64,000 bases of DNA from Terriglobales bacterium. GTDB lineage: Bacteria; Acidobacteriota; Terriglobia; Terriglobales; Acidobacteriaceae. The notes below the pieces were generated by a model. That model searched no databases. It was given only the letters and a program-made list of their open reading frames with translations, and had not been told where the DNA came from. The first letter of the stretch is position 1. Every line of letters begins with the position of its first letter. The position numbers and the translations under genes are program-made. The DNA is taken from positions 1-64,000 of the forward strand of contig DASSIZ010000011.1 of the NCBI GenBank assembly GCA_035691485.1, in the 5' to 3' direction. Shown here piece by piece: positions 25,000 through 32,569 of the stretch.

Positions 25000-26193
25000 G
25001 ATTTCCAGCATCCGGTCCAGCGCCACCCGGGCCCAGTACTTGACCTCGTCTTTGACCTGGATACGGTTCACGACGATGCCGTCCACCAGGCTTTCGAGCG
25101 CCCAGCACAGGTGCTGTGGCGAGATGCGAAACATAGTGGTGCAGAGGCAGCCGGAATCGTCGAGCGTAATCACCGTCTTGTCCGGCGCGACCTGTTTGGC
25201 GAGCCGGTTGACAAGGTGAATTTCCGTGCCGATCGCGAACTTGGATCCCGCCGGGGCCTGCTCCACCATCTTGATCAGCTTCTCGGTCGAGCCAATGCCG
25301 TCAGCCTTCTGGCAGACTTCCAGGCGGCACTCCGGATGCACGATAACCTTGATGTCGGGATACTTGGCGCGAACTTTATCGACGTGCTCGGGCAGGAAGC
25401 GCTGGTGAACCGAGCAGTGGCCCTTCCACAAAATGACCTTGGCGGCGCGAAGCCGATCCTTGCTTAGCCCGCCTTGTGGCAGAAATGGGTCCCATACCAC
25501 CATATCGCCGAGCGGAATACCCATGCTAAAGGCGGTGTTGCGGCCCAGATGCTGGTCCGGGAGAAAAAGAATTTTCTCGTTCTTGGCGCGGCCCCAGTCG
25601 AATGCGCCGCGCGCGTTGGACGAGGTGCAGACCAGACCGCCGCGCTCGCCGCAAAAGGCCTTGATGGCGGCGGTCGAATTCATATAGGTAATCGGCGTAA
25701 TGCCCCGGCCCGCATCGGTGGTCACGCCCAGCGCGACCAGTTGCTCCCAGCAATCTTCCACCTGCGTAATTTCGGCCATGTCAGCCATGGAGCATCCAGC
25801 ATTGAGATCAGGCAGAACGACCACCTGGTCATTACGGCTGAGCACGTCGGCGCTTTCCGCCATGAAGTGCACGCCGCAGAAAACGATGAACTGGCCACGC
25901 GCTTGCGCCGCCATCTTGGAAAGCCGGTAGGAATCCCCGGTGTAGTCGGCGAAGCGGAAGACTTCGTCGCGCTGGTAATGGTGTCCGAGGACCACGCAAT
26001 CTTCGCCGAGCGCCTGCTTGGCGGCGCCGATGCGCTTATCCATCGAGATATCGGGCAGGACAAGATAATTATCCAGCCTGCAGCTGGAAGCAATTGCTGT
26101 TGCCACTTTCGAACTCGCTTTCAGTCCCGCGCGTTGACCGCGTGGAACGGGGTTGTTGAAAGCATCCTCCGGCTCCAGTAGATCCACTGCCAC
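24994..26193 (-). CDS. nadA: quinolinate synthase NadA
   Basis: A 4Fe-4S enzyme that condenses iminoaspartate with DHAP to give quinolinate for NAD synthesis. The three-repeat fold is seen from LGEDCVVLGHHYQRDEV; cluster cysteines lie in NAGCSMAD, GGLVCTSSNA and DSGCLCTTM. The full frame gives 399 residues from GTG 26193, directly after an in-frame stop. The first 29 residues are unlike relatives, and GTG 26106 is an alternative start. The motif ACGGGGTTGTTGAA occurs twice, at 26147 and 26207, in this uncertain leader. nadB and nadC are not in view. Confidence 0.92.
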   Translation of the reverse strand: MAVDLLEPEDAFNNPVPRGQRAGLKASSKVATAIASSCRLDNYLVLPDISMDKRIGAAKQALGEDCVVLGHHYQRDEVFRFADYTGDSYRLSKMAAQARGQFIVFCGVHFMAESADVLSRNDQVVVLPDLNAGCSMADMAEITQVEDCWEQLVALGVTTDAGRGITPITYMNSTAAIKAFCGERGGLVCTSSNARGAFDWGRAKNEKILFLPDQHLGRNTAFSMGIPLGDMVVWDPFLPQGGLSKDRLRAAKVILWKGHCSVHQRFLPEHVDKVRAKYPDIKVIVHPECRLEVCQKADGIGSTEKLIKMVEQAPAGSKFAIGTEIHLVNRLAKQVAPDKTVITLDDSGCLCTTMFRISPQHLCWALESLVDGIVVNRIQVKDEVKYWARVALDRMLEIQ

Positions 26194-26220
26194 TCAGGCC
26201 CGACCTACGGGGTTGTTGAA
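26147..26220. repeat. 14-bp direct repeat at nadA start
   Basis: ACGGGGTTGTTGAA is repeated exactly at 26147-26160 and 26207-26220, 60 bases apart. One copy lies inside the putative N-terminal coding part and one upstream. Confidence 0.6.
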
Positions 26221-26395
26221 GCCGCTGGTTGTTTCTTGCCTACCCTTACAGATGTTTGCGTCGGGCAAAAAGGTTCAGCCTTCAGCGCAAGCACCCGCGG
26301 GGCGTGCAATCTTCAATTGTGCATCGTGGGAGGTGCGGGTGCAAGACAAAAACCCACTCACCGTCAGGATCGGCCAGGGTTCGGTCAGAACCGGG

Positions 26396-28780
26396 TTATC
26401 GTCCCCCCGGGCCTTTGAAATTGACAACGATGGTGTTCTCCATCTCGATGGGAACACCGTTCAACCGGAAGGGCTCATAGCGCCAGCGTCTTACAGCCAC
26501 AGCAGCCGCTTGCGCGAGGATGGCGTTGCCGCGGACAACCTGCACCCTGGAGACTTTTCCGTCCTTGTCGATGATGGCCTTTAACACGACTTCACCGTTA
26601 AGGCCGGTTGCCCTCCCTGGATAAACAGGTTCGAAGCGCTTCAAAAGCCTGCCGCCAGTCATCTCGGAAACCACCCGCCGCTCCAGCCTGGGCGCCGGCA
26701 CCGGGGTCTTCAGCAAGTTCGCAAGGGTGGAAGAGTTCGGCGAACGTGGGGCGACCTCGCCCATTGCAGGCGCTTCGACGGTCTCGTTTCTGGGGACTTC
26801 GACCGGGGTAATCGACGGGGCGGGAGAGGCAACGCTCTTGACCGTAGTGTTCGCCGGCGAGGTCGTTGTCGTCTTGCCAGGCACGGGCCGGTTCAATTTG
26901 GCCGGGGGTTCCGGCGCCGCTGGCCTGGCGGCGGGAACGGGACCCACCGTGTTAGGGACGAAGGACGCAGGGTTGGCGGTCTCAACGACAGCAGCGGAAG
27001 CAATCGAGGGCGAAGACACAGCCGGTTTCGGTTTGTTTTCGCTGTCCATCGGCGTGCCTCGCGGGGGCGCAATCGCGCGCCAAACCTGCCACCCGCCGAC
27101 CAACAGGACACCCAGTAAAATTGCCGCCCCGGCGATGCGCAGCCGCCATGGCGACGGTTTTTGCAGCGCGCTCTCGAACCTATCTTCCCGGGCCACAGAG
27201 CTCACCAAGCCGATGCCGCTCTGCTGCTGCTCCTCTTCGATATCGAGGGGCACCATGCGCTGCCTTGCCGGAGCTGCCGCCACCGCGCCCATGGCTCCCA
27301 TGACTGCTGGAGCAGGGGATGATCGCGACATGACATCCTCAATGATCGTGGGGGCGGGAACGCTGATGGGACGCGGTGCCGGCATCTGAACAACAGGCCG
27401 CACCGGAACTTCTACTTCTGCTTGGATAGCTGGTGGTGCTGAAGGTTCCGCAGCCGCGACCTCTGCGAGGGGATTCTCTTCTGCAGCGAGTCCCGGCGCA
27501 TCCGGCGCCGGCGCTTCCAATATCGTACTGTCGGCGGGTGACTCGACTTGCCCCGCCGGTAGGGTTGCGGCCGGACTTATTGCTTCCGGGGGGACCGGGT
27601 TCTCCGCGGCAGCGGAACTGTCTGAAAATTCGGACTGCATCTCCACCGGCAACGTTTCGGCGCGCCATTCAGCAGGAGCGATTTCCAGCGGCGACTCAGG
27701 CGGCAGGCCTTCTTGTTCCGATACCATCGGCTCCAGCTCAGCGGACGATGCAGAGCTGGGGCCTTCGCCAAAAATATCTTCCATCATCAACGGCGACTGG
27801 CCGTCCGCGAAGTCGTCGACAGCGAGCGGCTCCTCCGCCAATAACATGTCGACGGAGGTTGCCGCCATCAGCGCCTGCGGGCCGGAGAAGGCGGACGGCA
27901 TCTCTGGCTGACGGACGGCGATTCCCGCCGCCAGGTCCGAAATTCGCCGCAGCAGCAGCACGTCGCTGCTGTGAAAACCATGGGCGCGCGAAGAAAACGC
28001 CTCCAGGACCCCCGCCGGACGTCCGTGGATGCGAATCGGCACAATGACAATGGATCTGAGCTCGAGCTTGCGGCAGACGATCCGGTCAGCGCGGGGATCG
28101 GTTTCAGTGTCCTCGCAACGCACGATTTCTCCGGTGCGCACACATTCGCCCGACAGCCCTGAATTGGGGTCCATCCGGGCTCCCACCGGAGGTGCGTTGC
28201 CGCTGCTGGCACGGCAGAGGATGCTGTCACCGTCCTCGATCGCCAGCGCCGCCCCGGTAGCACGGGTGACGTTGCGCACGCGTTCCACGACCAGGGCCAG
28301 CGCCGCGTCGCCTTCCAGCTTCGCCGAGATCAAGTCGCGACGCAGGGCAGCAATCTCGTCGCGCGCGCGCGGCGGAGGCCAGCCTGGCATCGCGACATTG
28401 GGTCCGCCAGCCACCGATGGCTTGCGCTCAGAGGAGAGCCACTGCGCCAACTGTGCACGAGCCAGTTCCGCGAGTTCCTCGAAACGGATTCCCAGTCGGC
28501 CGGAGCTATCGTTCCAGGCGATCCGGCCCACGGCTTCCACGCGTCCGTCGGTTTCCGGCAGTTCGAAATGCAAGGAAGTGGTAGCGCCGATGGGCGCGCT
28601 GGAAAGCGCCTGCACGCCCATGCCAGTTTCGCTGAGATCGAGCAGTAAAGCGCCGCTCTGGAACGCAAGATCAACCGTTACCAGGTACGAATCGACGACA
28701 TTGCGCCGCTCCGCCAGACGACGGTCATTCGTGCCGGAGAACTTGGGTGGTTGTACGGGTCCCGCTGGTGAGCTGCCCAT
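26396..28780 (-). CDS. PilZ-GAF-TM-TonB chimera
   Basis: A 794-residue protein with a rare order of domains. Residues about 20-118 are PilZ-like (ERRNVVDSYLV, LLDLSETGMGV, then AVGRIAWNDSSGRLGIRF), the fold that binds cyclic di-GMP, though the usual RxxxR is reduced to RRLAERR. About 155-295 is a GAF sensor (NSGLSGECVRTGEIVRCEDTETDPRAD). Residues 300-540 are acidic, Pro/Ala-rich. One membrane helix is at 547-569, a Pro-rich spacer follows, and 710-790 is a TonB C-terminal domain (FEPVYPGRATGLNGEVVLKAIIDKDGKV, RRWRYEPFRLNG). The N terminus is thus cytoplasmic and the TonB end periplasmic. It could link a second messenger or small ligand to TonB-type outer-membrane contact. A small coiled-coil protein is encoded 36 bases upstream. 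Confidence 0.85.
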   Translation of the reverse strand: MGSSPAGPVQPPKFSGTNDRRLAERRNVVDSYLVTVDLAFQSGALLLDLSETGMGVQALSSAPIGATTSLHFELPETDGRVEAVGRIAWNDSSGRLGIRFEELAELARAQLAQWLSSERKPSVAGGPNVAMPGWPPPRARDEIAALRRDLISAKLEGDAALALVVERVRNVTRATGAALAIEDGDSILCRASSGNAPPVGARMDPNSGLSGECVRTGEIVRCEDTETDPRADRIVCRKLELRSIVIVPIRIHGRPAGVLEAFSSRAHGFHSSDVLLLRRISDLAAGIAVRQPEMPSAFSGPQALMAATSVDMLLAEEPLAVDDFADGQSPLMMEDIFGEGPSSASSAELEPMVSEQEGLPPESPLEIAPAEWRAETLPVEMQSEFSDSSAAAENPVPPEAISPAATLPAGQVESPADSTILEAPAPDAPGLAAEENPLAEVAAAEPSAPPAIQAEVEVPVRPVVQMPAPRPISVPAPTIIEDVMSRSSPAPAVMGAMGAVAAAPARQRMVPLDIEEEQQQSGIGLVSSVAREDRFESALQKPSPWRLRIAGAAILLGVLLVGGWQVWRAIAPPRGTPMDSENKPKPAVSSPSIASAAVVETANPASFVPNTVGPVPAARPAAPEPPAKLNRPVPGKTTTTSPANTTVKSVASPAPSITPVEVPRNETVEAPAMGEVAPRSPNSSTLANLLKTPVPAPRLERRVVSEMTGGRLLKRFEPVYPGRATGLNGEVVLKAIIDKDGKVSRVQVVRGNAILAQAAAVAVRRWRYEPFRLNGVPIEMENTIVVNFKGPGGR

Positions 28781-28816
28781 CCGTGATTACCCTGCTTGCG
28801 AATTTTTCGCTGCGCC

Positions 28817-29059
28817 TTAGGGAAACTGCCGGATGCCAATCGAAGGGCTGAGCGTGTCCGCCGGCTTTACGGCAGCAGCCACGGCCGACGCCGACACGCG
28901 CGGGCTTGCCACCGTACCCGAGGAGGTACGCGAACCCGAACTGTCCGCTTCGTTTTCGTCAGCCAACAAGCGCGCCGCCGTGCGCAAAGCTTCGATGTCC
29001 TTCTGCAATTGTTGAATCTCGGCTTCTTTTTGGCGAAGAACGTCGTAGATATTTTTCAT
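28817..29059 (-). CDS. small coiled-coil protein
   Basis: An 80-residue protein. The first half (MKNIYDVLRQKEAEIQQLQK and on to LLADE) is a strong heptad coiled coil; the second half is Ser/Ala-rich and disordered. No membrane segment. It lies immediately upstream of the PilZ-GAF-TonB gene on the same strand and is probably co-transcribed; it may act as a partner. No known function. Confidence 0.7.
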   Translation of the reverse strand: MKNIYDVLRQKEAEIQQLQKDIEALRTAARLLADENEADSSGSRTSSGTVASPRVSASAVAAAVKPADTLSPSIGIRQFP

Positions 29060-29267
29060 AGGGGAATTTCCGGTTCTGTTTCGACTCCTGTTGTCGGTGT
29101 AGGAATACTTTAACCCGACTTGGGTCCCGCTGGAGCACAGAAAATTCGCTTAATCCCAATCCATCCGAAAGAAAATCCGGAACGGCACAACTAGCCTCTG
29201 ACGAGCTTAGCACCGTAAGCAAGCTGGATTGGATAAGAAGAATCACTTAGCGTCGCAGTTTGAGATG

Positions 29268-30287
29268 CTATCCCCCGATATGGACCATCGTCCGGGAGGC
29301 CGGAACGAAGTCCGCTTCCCCGATGTGGTGCCGCGCTTCCTTGTGCTGGATGACGCCGCGAATGAAGGCCACCATATCGTCGTCAGAGGCGCCGCGGCGC
29401 ATCATTCCGCCAAGATCATGATCGAAAACGGAGAACAGGCAGGTGCGGATTTTTCCGTCTGAAGTTACCCGCACGCGACTGCAATGCCCACAAAACGGGT
29501 GGGACACGGGAGCGATAATACCGATTTCGCCGATACCATCGTCAAAGCGGTAGCGCCGGGCGGTCTCGCTGGGCTGGTGGGGAATTTCCACCAGCGGCCG
29601 GAATTCCGCCATGCGCTGCAAGATTTCTTCCAGGCGCACGACGATCTCGGGTGACCAAACCCGGTCTTCTTCCAGCGGCATGAATTCGATGAAGCGCAGC
29701 ACGATGCCTTCCTCGCGCGCAAACTTGCCGAAGGCGGGAATCTGGTCATCATTGAAGCCGCGCAGTAGAACACAGTTGACCTTCACCGGCTCCAGCCCGA
29801 TCTGCCGTGCCTTGCGCACACCCGCAAGCACGGCTTCAAAGCCGTTGGGCACACGCGTGATTCGCGCAAAGCGCTCCGCGTCCACGGCGTCCATGCTGAC
29901 CGTCACCCGGCGCAGCCCGGCGTCTTTCAGCGGCTCCGCCATCTCGGCCAGCAGGTGGCCGTTGGTCGTGATCGCGATGTCGAGAGGCTCACGGTCCAAG
30001 GTGCGCAGCCGCGACAGATCCTTGACGAAATCCACAATGCCGTGGCGCAGCAGCGGTTCGCCGCCGGTAATGCGCACCTTGGTGATCCCCAACGAGGTAA
30101 ACAGGCGCGCAATGCGCAGGTAATCGGCAATCGGCAGTTCGGCATAGAGCGCGCCTTGATTGCCGGTGCGGCAGTACACGCATTTGTAGTTGCAGCGGTC
30201 GGTGATGGCAATGCGCAGGTCGGTAATGGCGCGGCCGTATTTGTCCCTGAGCCTGGTACCCTGCGCGAGTTCAGCAATTGCCGCCAT
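29268..30287 (-). CDS. moaA: GTP 3',8-cyclase MoaA
   Basis: A 339-residue radical SAM enzyme for the first step of molybdenum cofactor synthesis. The SAM cluster is bound by Cys32, Cys36 and Cys39 (RCNYKCVYC), followed by TGGEPLLR-type GGEPLL and the second cluster in CGHCSRVRVTSDGKIRTCLF. The C-terminal GG motif expected of MoaA is present as the final IGG. No other moa genes are in the window. A 240-base structured leader precedes it. Confidence 0.95.
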   Translation of the reverse strand: MAAIAELAQGTRLRDKYGRAITDLRIAITDRCNYKCVYCRTGNQGALYAELPIADYLRIARLFTSLGITKVRITGGEPLLRHGIVDFVKDLSRLRTLDREPLDIAITTNGHLLAEMAEPLKDAGLRRVTVSMDAVDAERFARITRVPNGFEAVLAGVRKARQIGLEPVKVNCVLLRGFNDDQIPAFGKFAREEGIVLRFIEFMPLEEDRVWSPEIVVRLEEILQRMAEFRPLVEIPHQPSETARRYRFDDGIGEIGIIAPVSHPFCGHCSRVRVTSDGKIRTCLFSVFDHDLGGMMRRGASDDDMVAFIRGVIQHKEARHHIGEADFVPASRTMVHIGG

Positions 30288-30299
30288 GGTCGCTTCCGC

Positions 30300-30534
30300 G
30301 CTCCGACATCACTGGGCGAAAACGGAAACTCAGAACTGAGTTTGACGGACGACTCACGTGACAGCAGGTCGCTGTCCACTGGAAGGCGTTTCCTTTCCAA
30401 ATGACCCGCTCAGCGGCGGGCACGGGAGGCGCCGGCGTTCCCACCTGCACCCTGATCCCGAGTGTCTACCCGGGAATCGCCACGAGGGCCTGGGTATTCC
30501 TGAAGGCCCCACGCGGTCGGAAACCACGCACTTG
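30300..30534 (-). promoter_or_regulatory. structured moaA leader, candidate Moco RNA motif
   Basis: Between a TATAAT (30535-30540, minus strand) and moaA lies a leader of about 240 bases with several stable stems: CCCGC/GCGGG around 30403-30420, GGAA/TTCC around a GGAAA loop, GACAGC/GCTGTC, and near the gene a 7-8 bp hairpin AAACTCAG/CTGAGTTT. The order and its place before moaA recall the Moco RNA motif that controls molybdenum cofactor genes by sensing the cofactor. I could not fold it or compare it with the family model. Confidence 0.45.
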
Positions 30535-30540
30535 ATTATA
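30535..30540 (-). promoter_or_regulatory. moaA -10 element
   Basis: A perfect TATAAT on the minus strand, about 250 bases before the moaA start codon. The -35 is unclear. Confidence 0.45.
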
Positions 30541-30584
30541 GATGCGCTCGTCAAGCCCAAGGCCGCAAAAGCCTGAAATTATGC

Positions 30585-30616
30585 TTACAAAAACAAACCC
30601 GGGCTGCACGCCCGGG
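30585..30616 (-). terminator. intrinsic terminator after FecR-like gene
   Basis: Minus-strand stem CCCGGGC / GCCCGGG (7-bp perfect arms, 5-base loop) followed by TTTGTTTTTGT. It ends the FecR-like gene and insulates moaA. Confidence 0.85.
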
Positions 30617-30643
30617 TCGGTGAACTTTGACTGTCGGAGCGGC

Positions 30644-31297
30644 TTAGTGGCCGCTGACCGGCGTCTTGGTGGTCTCGTAAACGATTATTCCGGCGGCCGC
30701 GGCGGCGCCAATGAGGAGTAACAGCAAGGCAGCGGTCGACATTTTGTGGTTGCCAATCCGGCCGGTCGTGGCGGCGGGTTGCGCACCGCCTTGCTCGGAG
30801 GTTTCGGGGTCCGGGATGCTAGCCGTATCACCGTCGGCCACGATTTTTTCGCTGGCGCCGTCGAGAATTTTCACCGAACCATGGAACGCCGCGATCATCA
30901 CCTGGCCATCGCTGCGAATCACTCCATAGCTGGAACGCTGTTGCGCAGCCGCCGGCGAAATCACCAGCCGCTGCACTTGCGTCTTCATTCCCTTCTCGGT
31001 GGTAACCACGGTTGATCCCGAGCCCAGACGCAGCGCTTCGCCTTCGTACACCAGCGACGACACCGGCCCGACCATGACCGTGCTACCCGCGGCGGTAAGG
31101 GTCACGGTCGTATTCGCGGGTGTCTCGATACGGTCGCCGGCGAAAACCGCCGACGAGCGTTCTGCTCCGATCCCGTTGACCTTAACTGGGTTGGAGGTGT
31201 AGAGCATGGCAGCTTGCGTTTCGGCAGACATGGCCGCCGACGGCAGCAGTACTGCCAACAGGCACGCCAAAATCTTTCCGACCACTCGATCCGTCAT
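30644..31297 (-). CDS. FecR-like exported membrane-anchored protein
   Basis: A 217-residue protein with a signal peptide (ILACLLAVLLPSAAMSA) and a FecR-type beta domain: GDRIETPANTTVTLTAAGSTVMVGP, LVYEGEALRLGSGSTVVTTEKGMKTQV and a later IAAFHGSVKILDG. A C-terminal helix (STAALLLLLIGAAAAAGIIVY) anchors it. FecR domains usually measure or pass signals between membranes, but here there is no sigma factor or receptor, so a scaffold or surface role is also possible. Three in-frame starts exist (31363, 31309, 31297); the last is used because it best fits a signal peptide. Confidence 0.7.
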   Translation of the reverse strand: MTDRVVGKILACLLAVLLPSAAMSAETQAAMLYTSNPVKVNGIGAERSSAVFAGDRIETPANTTVTLTAAGSTVMVGPVSSLVYEGEALRLGSGSTVVTTEKGMKTQVQRLVISPAAAQQRSSYGVIRSDGQVMIAAFHGSVKILDGASEKIVADGDTASIPDPETSEQGGAQPAATTGRIGNHKMSTAALLLLLIGAAAAAGIIVYETTKTPVSGH

Positions 31298-31492
31298 TAT
31301 TCCGTCCATGGGCGCATAACGAGGCGCCCCATTTCGGTGGAATCCTAGTTCGATCCGAAACATGGGTCAACGACGTTTCGGCCCCACGTACCCGGCCGGT
31401 AATCCAAACCTACCATGCAATTAGGGGCGGGAGGATAGGTTCCTGTGTACCAAAGTAACTTCGTCCGACGAAGCGCGATACCATAAGTCTGA

Positions 31493-32569
31493 GTGCCCTC
31501 CGTTGTCTCCATTACCGGCCTGGTCCAGCGCGCCGCCGCCAATGCCGGCTTCGACCTCAGCGGAGTCGCTGCTGTCAGCCGCTTCGCGGAACTCGATTAC
31601 TTTCCGGGCTGGATCGCTTCCGGCCACGGCGGGGAGATGCGTTACCTGGAAAGTCGCGGCGAATCCGGCGAACTGAAGCGCGCCTCGCTCGCCGATGTTG
31701 CTCCCTGGGCGCGCTCGGTGATCGTCTGTGCGATCAACTACAACGCTGACGCACCACGGTCGGTGGACCTGCCATCGACTGACGATCATCAGCCATCGGC
31801 TAACTTCGGCTGGATCTCCCGTTACGCCTGGACCGACGAGGACTACCACAACAGCGTTCTTCGTCGGCTGCGCGCGGTGGAATCGAAACTGAAAGAACAT
31901 GCGCCGGAAGCGGAGACGCGCTGCTACGTGGATACCGGACCTTTGCTGGAGCGCGTCTGGGCCAAGTATGCCGGCGTGGGATGGCAGGGCAAGAATACTT
32001 GCATCATCAACCAGCGCATTGGCTCGTGGATTTTCCTGGGCGTGATATTGACTTCACTGGAACTGGAGCCTTCCCTGCCCGCCCCCGATTGCTGCGGCAC
32101 CTGCACGCGCTGCATCGACGCTTGCCCGACGGACGCCTTCATCGCTCCCTACCAGATGAACGCGACGCGCTGCATTGCCTACCTGACCATCGAGAAGCGC
32201 GGAGAAATTGCGGAAGAGCTGCGCGCGGGGATGGGCCGTCATGTATTTGGCTGCGACATTTGCCAAGACGTCTGCCCATGGAACCGCCGCGCGCCAGCTT
32301 CCACCGCGCCCGAGTTCGCGCCCCGCGAAGAGTTGGTGAACCCCGCGCTGGAATGGCTGGCGGCAATGAATGAACAAGAATTTCGCGAGACGTTTCGCGG
32401 CTCGCCGGTAAAGCGTGCCAAGTACGCGGGGCTACGCCGCAATGTCGCCGTCGCCATGGGCAACAGCAGGGATCGGCGATTCGTGCCGACGCTGGAAAAA
32501 ATGGCGGAGGAGGATGATGTCATGGTCGCCGAGCACGCCCGCTGGGCGCTGAAGAAGATCAGGGACTAA
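31493..32569 (+). CDS. queG: epoxyqueuosine reductase QueG
   Basis: A 358-residue cobalamin-dependent, two 4Fe-4S enzyme for the last step of queuosine synthesis in tRNA. Clusters are bound by CCGTCTRCIDACPTDAF and CDICQDVCPWNR; YVDTGPLLER and WQGKNTCIIN are family marks. A C-terminal HEAT-like part (VAVAMGNSRDRRFVPTL) follows. Residues about 96-105 (TDDHQPSAN) are an extra loop whose DNA is a period-7 array. Start is GTG 31493. It ends with a 4-base overlap against the convergent membrane gene. Confidence 0.93.
   Translation: MPSVVSITGLVQRAAANAGFDLSGVAAVSRFAELDYFPGWIASGHGGEMRYLESRGESGELKRASLADVAPWARSVIVCAINYNADAPRSVDLPSTDDHQPSANFGWISRYAWTDEDYHNSVLRRLRAVESKLKEHAPEAETRCYVDTGPLLERVWAKYAGVGWQGKNTCIINQRIGSWIFLGVILTSLELEPSLPAPDCCGTCTRCIDACPTDAFIAPYQMNATRCIAYLTIEKRGEIAEELRAGMGRHVFGCDICQDVCPWNRRAPASTAPEFAPREELVNPALEWLAAMNEQEFRETFRGSPVKRAKYAGLRRNVAVAMGNSRDRRFVPTLEKMAEEDDVMVAEHARWALKKIRD
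31778..31805. repeat. 7-bp array inside queG
   Basis: Heptads ACTGACG, ATCATCA, GCCATCG and GCTAACT encode a loop that is not conserved. The match to the array pattern is weaker than in the CCA-adding gene. Confidence 0.4.
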
